Source of the DNA: LMUY01 sp964242925
GTDB lineage: Bacteria > Pseudomonadota > Alphaproteobacteria > Acetobacterales > Acetobacteraceae
Reading direction: 5' to 3'
Assembly: GCA_964242925.1 (NCBI GenBank)
Contig: CAXTBW010000004.1
Span: 7,421-71,420, forward strand
DNA length: 64,000 nucleotides
Position 1 is the first letter of the stretch. Every line of letters begins with the position of its first letter. Below the pieces are notes generated by a model. The model did not search any database. It had not been told where the DNA came from and saw nothing but the letters and a program-made list of their open reading frames with translations. A program made the position numbers and the translations under genes. Positions 35,875-44,053 of the stretch are shown here, one piece after another.

Positions 35875-37152
35875 ATGGCAGCCATCGCCGACATCGTCGC
35901 CCGCGAGATCCTCGACAGCCGCGGCAATCCCGCCCTCGAGGTCGATGTCGTCCTCGAGTCGGGCGCCATGGGCCGGGTCGCCATCCCCTCGGGCGCCTCC
36001 ACCGGCGCGCACGAGGCGGTGGAGCTGCGCGACGGCGACCCGGCCCGCTACGGCGGCAAGGGCGTCCGCCAAGCTTGCGCCAACGTCGAGGGCGAGATCT
36101 TCGACATGCTCTCGGGGCTCGACGCCGCCGACCAGGTGAAGATCGACGACATGATGATCGACCTGGACGGCACCGCCAACAAGTCCCGCCTGGGCGCCAA
36201 CGCTATCCTCGGCGTGTCGCTGGCCACCGCGCGCGCCGCCGCCGAGGACGCGGGGCAGCCGCTCTACCGCTACATTGGCGGGGTCTACGCGCGCACCCTG
36301 CCGGTGCCGATGATGAACATCATCAACGGCGGCCAGCACGCCGATAACCCGATCGACGTGCAGGAGTTCATGATCCAGCCCGTCGCGGCGCCGACCGTCG
36401 CCGAGGCGATCCGCATGGGTTCCGAGATCTTCCACGCGCTCAAGAAGGCGCTGCACAACGCCGGGCACTCCACCAACGTCGGCGACGAGGGCGGCTTCGC
36501 GCCCAACCTCAGCTCCGCCGACGAGGCGCTTGGCTTCATTTCCAAGGCCTGCGAGGCGGCCGGCTATCGACCCGGCGAGGACGTCACCTTTGCGCTCGAC
36601 TGCGCCGCCACCGAGTTCTACCGCGACGGCCGCTACGCCATGACGGGCGAGGGCAAGTCGCTCGACGCCGCGGGGATGGTCGCCTACCTGAAGGATTTGT
36701 GTGACCGCTACCCCATCGCGTCCATCGAGGACGGCTGCTCCGAGGACGATTGGGACGGCTGGGCGCACCTCACCGCCCAACTGGGCGGCCGCGTCCAGCT
36801 GGTCGGCGACGACCTGTTCGTCACCAACCCCGAGCGCCTGCGCCGCGGCATCAAGGCGGGTACGGGCAACGCCGTCCTGATCAAGGTCAACCAGATCGGC
36901 ACCCTGTCCGAGACGCTCGAGTGCATGGAGATCGCGCATCGCGCCGGCATGGCGACGGTGATGAGCCACCGTTCCGGCGAGACGGAGGACAACACCATCG
37001 CCGACCTGGCCGTCGCCGCGAACTGCGGTCAGATCAAGACCGGCAGCCTGTCGCGCAGCGATCGCACGGCGAAGTACAATCAGCTCATTCGCATCGAGGC
37101 CGAGTTGGGCGCCGCCGCCCGTTACGCTGGCCGCACCATCCTGCGGCGCTGA
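35875..37152 (+). CDS. eno: Enolase
   Basis: This 425-residue glycolytic enzyme converts 2-phosphoglycerate to phosphoenolpyruvate. It has IVAREILDSRGNPALEVDV, SGASTGAHEAVELRD, PVPMMNIINGGQHADNP, the metal ligands in FALDCAATEFY, IEDGCSEDDW and GDDLFVTN, and the catalytic Lys region LIKVNQIGTLSET followed by SHRSGETED. ATG at 35875 fits the standard N terminus. In many alphaproteobacteria eno is followed by an FtsB-like gene, as here. Confidence 0.98.
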   Translation: MAAIADIVAREILDSRGNPALEVDVVLESGAMGRVAIPSGASTGAHEAVELRDGDPARYGGKGVRQACANVEGEIFDMLSGLDAADQVKIDDMMIDLDGTANKSRLGANAILGVSLATARAAAEDAGQPLYRYIGGVYARTLPVPMMNIINGGQHADNPIDVQEFMIQPVAAPTVAEAIRMGSEIFHALKKALHNAGHSTNVGDEGGFAPNLSSADEALGFISKACEAAGYRPGEDVTFALDCAATEFYRDGRYAMTGEGKSLDAAGMVAYLKDLCDRYPIASIEDGCSEDDWDGWAHLTAQLGGRVQLVGDDLFVTNPERLRRGIKAGTGNAVLIKVNQIGTLSETLECMEIAHRAGMATVMSHRSGETEDNTIADLAVAANCGQIKTGSLSRSDRTAKYNQLIRIEAELGAAARYAGRTILRR

Positions 37153-37254
37153 GGCAACACTCGCCGGCCTTCTGCGCCGAGCGGCCGTTTCCTGCTCCGC
37201 TCACGGATGCGGGAACGTATGATGAAGCGAGCGAGTGCTGCGGAGCCTGCATCG

Positions 37255-37578
37255 ATGTCGATCGCGCGTGAAATCAAGCGGCGGGTCAAAGCCACGGTCC
37301 CGTCCGTGATGTTGCTCGCCCTCACCGGGTATTTCGCCTGGAACGCCACCCAGGGCGATCGCGGCCTGCAGGCCTACGCGCGCCAGCAGGACCAACTGCG
37401 GCTGGCGCAGACCGAGCTGACCCGCGTCAACGGCGACGTCGAGTCGTGGGAGCGCAAGGTCGCCGCGCTGCGCAACAACCACCTGGACCCGGACGTGCTG
37501 GACGAGCGCGCCCGCGCCGTCCTCAATGTGGCCGACCCCAGCGAGACCATCGTGCTCTACGGCAAGAAGCTGTTTTAG
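37255..37578 (+). CDS. ftsB: FtsB/DivIC-like septum formation initiator
   Basis: This protein of about 107 residues has one membrane helix (VPSVMLLALTGYFAWNA) followed by a coiled coil (QQDQLRLAQTELTRVNGDVESWERKVAALRNNH). The ending DVLDERARAVLNVADPSETIVLY is the FtsB/DivIC signature. It should join FtsL and FtsQ in the divisome. GGAG lies nine bases before ATG at 37255; a longer start at 37207 is possible. It follows eno by about 100 bases. Confidence 0.88.
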   Translation: MSIAREIKRRVKATVPSVMLLALTGYFAWNATQGDRGLQAYARQQDQLRLAQTELTRVNGDVESWERKVAALRNNHLDPDVLDERARAVLNVADPSETIVLYGKKLF

Positions 37579-37651
37579 CTGCGTTGAGCCGGCGTTAACC
37601 AACGTCGCGTAGGCTGAGACCTGTCTTCACCAACGAGAACGGGTCGCCGCC

Positions 37652-37747
37652 ATGATGTCGCTCACCTTGACCTTCGCCGTCACCTTCGGGTTCACCTTCC
37701 TGTTGCTCGCCGCCATCATGGTGCGCAGCCGCAACGCGGAGGGCTGA
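37652..37747 (+). CDS. Possible 31-residue single-pass membrane peptide
   Basis: ATG at 37652 opens a short frame reading MMSLTLTFAVTFGFTFLL then LAAIMVRSRNAEG and a stop. It is one hydrophobic helix with a positive C-terminal end. Codon use is normal for the region and the frame lies between ftsB and an R2 repeat, but the ribosome-binding site is weak. It may be a small divisome-linked peptide or a chance frame. Confidence 0.4.
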   Translation: MMSLTLTFAVTFGFTFLLLAAIMVRSRNAEG

Positions 37748-37757
37748 GACGACTACC

Positions 37758-37854
37758 GTCATCGCGAGCCGCCGCTTGGCGGCGCGGCGATCCAGACCGG
37801 AGCGCACGGTGTTCGCTGCTGGATTGCCGCGTCGCAAGCGCTCCTCGCAATGAC
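37758..37854. repeat. R2 palindromic repeat at a convergent junction
   Basis: It runs from gtcatcgcgagccgccgctt through ggcggcgcggcgatccagac to ctggattgccgcgtcgcaag and cgctcctcgcaatgac. It is nearly identical to the copies at 34397 and 43900. It lies between the ftsB side (plus strand) and bpt (minus strand), whose 3' ends face each other. Confidence 0.82.
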
Positions 37855-37865
37855 GGCGACGGAGA

Positions 37866-38648
37866 TCACCCGCTTTGCGACACCATCGCGGGTTGGGACG
37901 TCGGCAACGGCGCGTGGTCGGCGTCGGTCAGCACGCGCCACATGCCGCCCGCCAGCACCTCCGACGGGCGGAAACGCGCCTTGTAGGCCATCTTCGCGCT
38001 CTCCGGCACCCAGTAGCCGAGATACACGTAGGGCAGGCCGAGAGCCTTTGCGCGCTCGATCAGCCACAGGATGGCGTAGTTGCCCAACGACTGCCGCTCC
38101 AGCTCGGGCGCGAAGAAGCTGTAGACGGCGGACAACCCGTCCCCCAGACGATCGGTCAGGCAACCACCCACCAAGCGGTCGTTCGAATCGCGGAACTCGA
38201 TGATCGCGGTCTCGATGGGGGTGTCCTCCACCATCGCGCGGTAGTCGTAGAAACTCATCGTCGCCATGTCGCCCTCGGCGTGCCGGGCCATCTGGTAGCG
38301 TTGGAACAACTGGAACTGCTCCGCCGTAGCCCGGGCCGGCACCTCGTAGCCCTCGACGTTCGCGTTGTAGCGCTTGACCCGCCGCAGCGTGCGATCCGCC
38401 TGAAACGTCGCGACGGGGATGCGGATCGGCACGCAGGCATTGCAGGCCGGGCAGACGGGCGCATAGGCGATGTTGTGGCTGCGGCGGAAGCCGGCGCGGG
38501 ACAGCCGGTCGTGCAGCGTGTCGCTGTCCGGGCCGGTGATCTCGGTCACCACCTTGCGTTCTGTCCGGCCGGCCACGTATGGGCACGGCAACGGCGCCGT
38601 GGTGTAGAAGAATTGCGGTCGGCGCGGGGGCTTGTACGTCATCGGCAT
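37866..38648 (-). CDS. bpt: Aspartate/glutamate leucyltransferase
   Basis: This protein of about 260 residues belongs to the bacterial Bpt group, which moves Leu from Leu-tRNA to proteins with N-terminal Asp or Glu, marking them for ClpAP. Family features are FFYTTAPLPCPYVAGR near the start, a YAPVCPACNACVPIRIPVA Cys block, YNANVEGYEVP, and the C-terminal YVYLGYWVPESAKMAYKARF. ATG at 38648 is preferred; GTG at 38660 would add four residues. It shares the minus strand with the penicillin acylase-like gene. Confidence 0.92.
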   Translation of the reverse strand: MPMTYKPPRRPQFFYTTAPLPCPYVAGRTERKVVTEITGPDSDTLHDRLSRAGFRRSHNIAYAPVCPACNACVPIRIPVATFQADRTLRRVKRYNANVEGYEVPARATAEQFQLFQRYQMARHAEGDMATMSFYDYRAMVEDTPIETAIIEFRDSNDRLVGGCLTDRLGDGLSAVYSFFAPELERQSLGNYAILWLIERAKALGLPYVYLGYWVPESAKMAYKARFRPSEVLAGGMWRVLTDADHAPLPTSQPAMVSQSG

Positions 38649-38699
38649 GCTATCGTCCACGGCCCGGCCCGCAGGGTCAATGTGTTTGCGATCATTGTG

Positions 38700-41012
38700 T
38701 CACCGCAACGGGAATAGTTGGATGGTGGCGGCGTCCTCGCCTGACCTCGGGCCAGCCTCGGGGCCTATTGCAACCGACCCCCCGTCGCGCCACCGCTCCA
38801 GCAAGTCGCCGGCGTGCGGGCTTAGCGGGTGGCCGGACTGGCCCGGCGCGGCGATGAAGCGGCTGCTATCCAGGTCCGCCAAATCGTAGACGCCTCGGTA
38901 GCCGGGGCCGTGCACCGCGTCGAACGTCCCGGCCCGGCTGCCGCCGCGGAAGATGGTGGTGTCGTCGCCGGGCTGCGGGATGCGGCGGCTCAACGGCGGC
39001 AGCACCGGGTCCGCGAACACCGCGACGTGCACGTCGCCCCAACGCCAGGCGGCCGGGTCATCGCCGAGCCGGGCGGCGTAGCGCGGCATCGCGGCGGCCA
39101 GCGCCTGGTCCAGCAAGGCGCCGCAGTCGCCGTCGCACCAATGCGCGCCGGCCGGGCTCAGCACGTAGGCGATGAAATCCGCCCACGGCCGCGCGGCGCT
39201 TGCCGGGATGGAGTGCCGCTCCAACACCAGCGCTTCGAAAGCCTGCAGCCATGCGTTGAACACGATCGGCTGCGGCGCATCCATCGCCATCTTCCCGTCC
39301 CATCCGACCAGCGTGGCCGCGGCCCGCCCGGCCAGGTCGTCGCCGCGCGGGCGCGCCAGCAGGGTGGGCAACACCTGCTGCGCGAAGCTGCTGGTCGCGT
39401 CCACCTGCATGGCGGCGAAGTCGGCGACCGACAGCTTCCCCGTGCCCAAAAGCGTGCGCACCCGCCGCGCGCGCCAATCGCCGAACCAGTCGCGGCCCAT
39501 GAACACGGGGAAGTCCGGCGGCGCCACCCGCTCGTTGGTGTTGACGATGTGGCCGCTGGGCGGGTTCACCACGTGCGGCAACGCCTCGCCGCTGGCCCAG
39601 CCGACCCAGTCATGCGCGCCGTCCGCCCCCGGCTGCGGCCAGTCGCCATCCCCAGCCCGACGCACCGGCACCCGCCCCGTGGTGAACTGGCCGATGCCGG
39701 CTCGGTCCGCCACCAGCAGGTTCTGCACTGGGGAGGTGATTAGCGCCGCCGCCCGGCCCGCCTCCGCCACTGATCCGGCGCGGTTCAGCGCCAGCAGCCC
39801 GGTCGCGGCGTCGTCGCCCGGGGCGAGGTTGGCCATCTCCGAGGCGAACACGGTCCCGGACGGCGCCGGGAACCTGGCCAAATCGCTCACCACCGGGCCA
39901 TGCCGCGTTTCGCGCACGGTGATGGACTCGCTGGGGCCGCCACGGACATTGATCTGCTCGACACGCACGTCGAACGCAGCGGGACCCTCCGGCGTCGCAT
40001 AGCGTCCGTCCGGCAGCACCGTCTCGGTGAACACATCCTGCGTGTCGGCGCCGTTGGTGGTGAAGGTCCACGCTATGGTCCGATTGCGGCCGATCACCAG
40101 GAACGGCACGCCGGGAGCGAACGCGCCGGCCAGCGCGCCGTCCGGCGTGTCGATCCGCGCCAAGTGCCAGATGCCCGGCGTCGAGTAGCCCAGATGCGGG
40201 TCGCCCGCGAGCAACGGCGCGCCGGTGACGCTATGCGCGCCGTCGACCGCCCACTCGTTGGAGGCGGTGTCCGGCAGGGTGAACGGGTCGGGGAAGCGCG
40301 GCACCGCCAGCCGCAACGCCGACGCCAGCGCCGCCAGCGGGGGTTGCGCCAGGCTTGCGCTCGGCCCGGGCGTTTCGTCCTGCGGCGGCCACAGCTGTTC
40401 GACCAGGCTGCGCGGCACGCGGCCGGCCAGGGAGGCCCGGGTCAACTCGTTGTCCCAGTTGCCGGACAGGTACATGCCCATGGTCTTGCCCCACAGAAGG
40501 CTGTCCACAACGGTCCACGGCGCCGGTCGGCCGAGCAGGGCGAACTGCACCGCGCTCCACCGGCCATGCGCGGCGATGTAGGCGTTCACCCCCCGCGCAT
40601 AGGCCTCCATCATCGCCCGCGTGTCCGCCGGCAACGCCTCGGCCTCCGCCTCCGCCCGGTGGCGCAGGCCCAGCACCCGCATCGTGCGGTCGAACGGCAG
40701 GGCGCGCGGGCCGGCCAGCTCCGACACCTGGCCAGATGCCGCGCGGCGCATCAGCTCCATCTGGAACATGCGGTCGCGCGCGTGGACGTAGCCCAGGGCC
40801 GTCGCGCCGTCCTGCGCCGTGGCGGCGCGGATGCGCGGGATCCCGTCCGCGTCGAACGCGATCGACACGGGCGCGCCCAGTCCCGGGATGCGGACGACTT
40901 CGCGGGAGGACGGCAGGCAAAGGAACACGGCGGCGGCGGCGGCGAATAGCGTCAGCAGGACCAAGCCGGTCAGCCAGCCGCCCAACCGGTATATGAACCG
41001 CAGAACCCGCAT
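38700..41012 (-). CDS. Penicillin acylase-family Ntn hydrolase
   Basis: This 770-residue protein has an N-terminal membrane or signal segment (residues 10-33), an alpha-chain part with ATALGYVHARDRMFQMELMRR, a spacer, and the autoprocessing site before Ser251 in TASNEWAVDGAHS. That Ser becomes the N-terminal nucleophile of the beta chain. Further on, NEWAV, HLGYSTPGIW and GHIVNTNERV match the family. Natural substrates may be acyl-homoserine lactones or N-acyl amino acids rather than penicillin. It is forty bases downstream of the GGT-like gene. Confidence 0.9.
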   Translation of the reverse strand: MRVLRFIYRLGGWLTGLVLLTLFAAAAAVFLCLPSSREVVRIPGLGAPVSIAFDADGIPRIRAATAQDGATALGYVHARDRMFQMELMRRAASGQVSELAGPRALPFDRTMRVLGLRHRAEAEAEALPADTRAMMEAYARGVNAYIAAHGRWSAVQFALLGRPAPWTVVDSLLWGKTMGMYLSGNWDNELTRASLAGRVPRSLVEQLWPPQDETPGPSASLAQPPLAALASALRLAVPRFPDPFTLPDTASNEWAVDGAHSVTGAPLLAGDPHLGYSTPGIWHLARIDTPDGALAGAFAPGVPFLVIGRNRTIAWTFTTNGADTQDVFTETVLPDGRYATPEGPAAFDVRVEQINVRGGPSESITVRETRHGPVVSDLARFPAPSGTVFASEMANLAPGDDAATGLLALNRAGSVAEAGRAAALITSPVQNLLVADRAGIGQFTTGRVPVRRAGDGDWPQPGADGAHDWVGWASGEALPHVVNPPSGHIVNTNERVAPPDFPVFMGRDWFGDWRARRVRTLLGTGKLSVADFAAMQVDATSSFAQQVLPTLLARPRGDDLAGRAAATLVGWDGKMAMDAPQPIVFNAWLQAFEALVLERHSIPASAARPWADFIAYVLSPAGAHWCDGDCGALLDQALAAAMPRYAARLGDDPAAWRWGDVHVAVFADPVLPPLSRRIPQPGDDTTIFRGGSRAGTFDAVHGPGYRGVYDLADLDSSRFIAAPGQSGHPLSPHAGDLLERWRDGGSVAIGPEAGPRSGEDAATIQLFPLR

Positions 41013-41051
41013 GGCTGCCTACATGGCCCGGCCCGCACGGGCGGGAAAGGG

Positions 41052-42563
41052 TTAATCCTTCGCCGGGTCGGCGGCGGCCAGCTCGGGCAGCAACTGGACG
41101 ACGACCGCGCCAGCTGCGCCCGAAACGTGCGGCAGCGCCAGGGCGGCGGCCGGGAGCAGCCCCCAATCCACCAATCCGGTCACCGCTTGCGCCAACTGGT
41201 TCGGCCCGCCGCCGCCCACCACCGCCTCCAGCTGGCCGTTTGCCGACAGCACGAAGACCGCGGTCATGGACGTGGCCGGTCGCTTGCCGGGCTGTAGCCG
41301 GTTGGCCAGCTTGCGGCCGTCCACCGCCGGCTGGCGCGCGAAGTCGGCCAGCGCGGCATTCAGCGCCATCCCCCGCACCACCAGGCCGGATCCGAAGGGC
41401 GGCCCGCCGGAACTGGTGAGGCACACGGCGTTGCCGGCCGCATCCACCACGACAATGGCGTCGTCGCCGAAATCGGGCTGCATTGGGCCGGTCGGCGGCG
41501 CGTCGCGGCCGGGCTCGCCCGCCTCGACAGTCGCGGCGGCGTGGTCCGGGTCGATCAGCTGCGACCGGGCGCGGATGTAATCGGGGTCGAGCAACGCGGG
41601 CGGCGCCGCGAAATCCGGGTCCGCCAGGAAGCGCGCGCGGTCGGCCATCGCCAGCCGCTCCGCCTCGGCCAGCAGCTCCGCGGCCTGCGCGCCGATCGGG
41701 TCCAGCGGCGCCAGATCGAACCGGGCCAGCAGGGCGAGCGTCTCCAGCACCTGCGTCCCGGCGCCCGGGCCCCCCACGGCGCAAACCGTGCGGCCGCGGT
41801 ACGGCACGCAAGGCGGCGTGCGGCGGTGGGCCGCGTAGGCCGCCAGGTCGTCGGTCGTGAGCAGGCCGGGTTGCTCGTCGCCGCGCGCCGTGGTCGCGAT
41901 GTCGGCTGCGATCGTGCCGTGCATCAGCGCGCCCGCCCCGCCGGAAGCGACCTGGCGCAGCGTTTGCGCCAGCGCCGGGTTCGCGAGCATGGCGCCGGCG
42001 GCGAGCGGGGCGCCGGCCGGGTCGAAGAACAGCGCCAGGGAAGCGGGCTGCCGGCGCAGGGCATCGGACCGCGCGTCGATCGCCGCGGCCAGGGTCTTGG
42101 ACACGGGCGCGCCAGCCTCCGCCGCGCGGATGGCGGGCGCCAGCAGGTCGGCCCATGGCAGGCGGCCGCGCTCGCGATGCAGCGCCTCCAGCATCCGAAG
42201 CGTCCCGGGCACCCCGACGCCGCGGCCGCCGCTTGGGGGCGCGGCGTCGTGCGCGAACAGCTCGGGCGTGACCCCGGCGGGCGCGGCCTCCCGCCCGTCC
42301 CAGGCGGACGTCTCGCGAGTGGCCGCGTCGAAGTTCAGCGCCATCGCGCCGCCGCCCAGGCCCGCGCCCTGCGGCGCCACCACTGCCAGCATCGCCTGCG
42401 CCGCGATCGCCGCGTCGGCCGCGGAGCCGCCGGCGTGCAGCATCTCCTCCGCCGCCGCGGCCGCCATCGGATGCGGCGCCACGACCGCGCCGTGCGGCGA
42501 CTCCGCCGCGGCGCCGTGGCTCGCGGTCAACAACAGCAGCAGCACGGCACGGCGGTGACGCAT
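41052..42563 (-). CDS. Gamma-glutamyltransferase-like protein, nucleophile apparently lost
   Basis: This 503-residue protein has a signal peptide (MRHRRAVLLLLLTASHGAAA) and GGT-fold landmarks: HPMAAAAAEEMLHAGGSAADAAIAAQ, GAGLGGGAMALNFD, GVPGTLRMLEALHRERG and GKRPATSMTAVFVL. In true enzymes the beta subunit starts at the Thr of TTHYSVVD. Here the matching stretch reads GDDAIVVVDAAGNAV, with Asp at the Thr position. It may be unprocessed and inactive for glutathione, or work differently. It lies upstream of the penicillin acylase-like gene on the same strand. Confidence 0.8.
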   Translation of the reverse strand: MRHRRAVLLLLLTASHGAAAESPHGAVVAPHPMAAAAAEEMLHAGGSAADAAIAAQAMLAVVAPQGAGLGGGAMALNFDAATRETSAWDGREAAPAGVTPELFAHDAAPPSGGRGVGVPGTLRMLEALHRERGRLPWADLLAPAIRAAEAGAPVSKTLAAAIDARSDALRRQPASLALFFDPAGAPLAAGAMLANPALAQTLRQVASGGAGALMHGTIAADIATTARGDEQPGLLTTDDLAAYAAHRRTPPCVPYRGRTVCAVGGPGAGTQVLETLALLARFDLAPLDPIGAQAAELLAEAERLAMADRARFLADPDFAAPPALLDPDYIRARSQLIDPDHAAATVEAGEPGRDAPPTGPMQPDFGDDAIVVVDAAGNAVCLTSSGGPPFGSGLVVRGMALNAALADFARQPAVDGRKLANRLQPGKRPATSMTAVFVLSANGQLEAVVGGGGPNQLAQAVTGLVDWGLLPAAALALPHVSGAAGAVVVQLLPELAAADPAKD

Positions 42564-42627
42564 GGTTTCGGCCCCTGAGCGGGAGTCAGCCGTTGCCAGC
42601 CGCCCCGCGCGGCGGGAAACTGCCGAG

Positions 42628-43032
42628 ATGGCGGATTTGAAGCAAGCGCGCGGCCGAGACCCGGTGGCCCGGCAGGCGCGCGGGCGCGACGCGCAGGCCC
42701 GCGGCGTGGTCGCGGAGGACGCCGCCTGCGCCGCGCTTGTGGCCGACGGCTGGACCGTGCTCGCCCGCCGCCTGCGCACCGCGGCCGGCGAGGTGGACAT
42801 CGCCGCCGAGCGCGACGGATTGCTGGCGCTGGTGGAGGTCAAGGCGCGTCCCAGCCTGGCCGCAGCCGCCGCCGCGCTCGGCCCCCGGCAGCGCGAACGG
42901 CTGCTGGCCGCCGCCGCCATCGTGGCCGCCGAGCACCCGGACTGGGGCCGCGCCGGCATGCGGTTCGATGTGCTGCTGGTGGACCCCGCCGCCCGGGTGC
43001 GCCGCGTGGCCGACGCGTTCCGGCAGGAATGA
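42628..43032 (+). CDS. YraN family (UPF0102) endonuclease-like protein
   Basis: This 134-residue protein has the YraN core GVVAEDAACAALVADGWTVLARRLRT, followed by GEVDIAAERDGLLALVEVKAR, a restriction-endonuclease-like D...ExK motif. Start is ATG at 42628. The family is widespread and poorly characterised, with a proposed role in DNA processing or recombination. It overlaps aroE by ATGA. Confidence 0.85.
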   Translation: MADLKQARGRDPVARQARGRDAQARGVVAEDAACAALVADGWTVLARRLRTAAGEVDIAAERDGLLALVEVKARPSLAAAAAALGPRQRERLLAAAAIVAAEHPDWGRAGMRFDVLLVDPAARVRRVADAFRQE

Positions 43033-43874
43033 GCGCGCCATTTCGCCTGGCCGGCGTGATCGGATGGCCGGTGTTTCAGTCCCGCTCGCCGCTGGTGCAT
43101 GGCGCCTGGCTGGCCCAGTACGGCATCGCCGGCGCCTACCTGCCGCTCGCCGTCGCGCCGGGCGGCCTGCCGGACGCGCTGCGGGGGCTGCGGGCGCTAG
43201 GCTTCGCCGGGGCCAACGTGACCGTGCCGCACAAGCAGGAGGCCGCGCGTCTGGTGGACCGCCTGGACGAAGCGGCCCGGCGCATGGGCGCGGTCAACCT
43301 GGTGGTCGTTGAGGCTGACGGCACGCTCAGCGGCCGCAACACCGACGGCTACGGCTTCCGCGAGGCCCTGCGCGACGCCCAGCCCGGCCTGCGCCTGGAC
43401 GGGTCGCCCGCTTGCGTCATCGGCGCCGGCGGCGGCGCCCGCGCCGTGGTGGGCACGCTGCTGAACGAGGGCGCCCCGGAAATCCGCGTCTGCAACCGCA
43501 ATTCCACTCGCGCACGGGAATTGGCCGCGCTGTTCGCCGAACCCCGGCTGCGGGTGGTGGAATGGGCCGCGCGGCACGAGGCGTTGGCCGGTTGCGGATT
43601 GCTGGTCAACACGACGAAGGCGGGGATGATCGGGGAGCCGCCGCTGGACCTGGATCTGCATGCGCTGCCGCCGGGCGCCGTGGTGTGCGACATCGTCTAC
43701 AACCCGCTCGAGCCCCCTTTGCTGGCCGCCGCCCGCGCCCGCGGCAACCCGGCGGTGAACGGCCTGGGCATGCTGCTGCACCAGGCGCGGCCGGCGTTCC
43801 AGGCCTGGTTCGGCGTGCTGCCAGAGGTCACGCCCGCATTGCGCGGGGCGGTCGAGGCGACGCTGGGCGCCTGA
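43029..43874 (+). CDS. aroE: Shikimate dehydrogenase
   Basis: This 281-residue enzyme reduces 3-dehydroshikimate with NADPH in aromatic amino acid synthesis. It has the N-terminal VIGWPVFQSRSPLVHGAWL, catalytic Lys69 in GANVTVPHKQEA, the partner Asp in GRNTDGYGF, and the NADP loop GAGGGARAV. The later NTTKAGMIG and DIVYNPLEPPLL also fit. It overlaps the YraN-like gene by four bases and is followed by an R2 repeat. Confidence 0.95.
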   Translation: MSAPFRLAGVIGWPVFQSRSPLVHGAWLAQYGIAGAYLPLAVAPGGLPDALRGLRALGFAGANVTVPHKQEAARLVDRLDEAARRMGAVNLVVVEADGTLSGRNTDGYGFREALRDAQPGLRLDGSPACVIGAGGGARAVVGTLLNEGAPEIRVCNRNSTRARELAALFAEPRLRVVEWAARHEALAGCGLLVNTTKAGMIGEPPLDLDLHALPPGAVVCDIVYNPLEPPLLAAARARGNPAVNGLGMLLHQARPAFQAWFGVLPEVTPALRGAVEATLGA

Positions 43875-43899
43875 TGCCAGCGTCCCAAATCGATCACCC

Positions 43900-44016
43900 G
43901 TCATCGCGAGCCGCCGCTTGGCGGCGCGGCGATCCAGACCGGCGCGTTCGGTACCAGACCGGCGCGTTCGGTATTCGCGGCGGGATTGCCGCGTCGCAAG
44001 CGCTCCTCGCAATGAC
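43900..44016. repeat. R2 palindromic repeat with an internal 20-base tandem duplication
   Basis: The ends match other R2 copies (gtcatcgcgagccgccgctt at left, cgctcctcgcaatgac at right). The middle holds a perfect 20-base direct duplication at 43934-43953 and 43954-43973, absent from the other copies. It lies between the convergent aroE and fadB-like genes. Confidence 0.85.
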
Positions 44017-44053
44017 GACTGCGGGAGAAGGTCAGCGTTTTCGGCCGCTGGCA

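Noticed and set aside
38700..42563. A beta-lactam processing pathway (penicillin acylase plus GGT)
   Set aside because: Both families are broad, the GGT-like protein lacks its nucleophile, and no beta-lactam genes are present.
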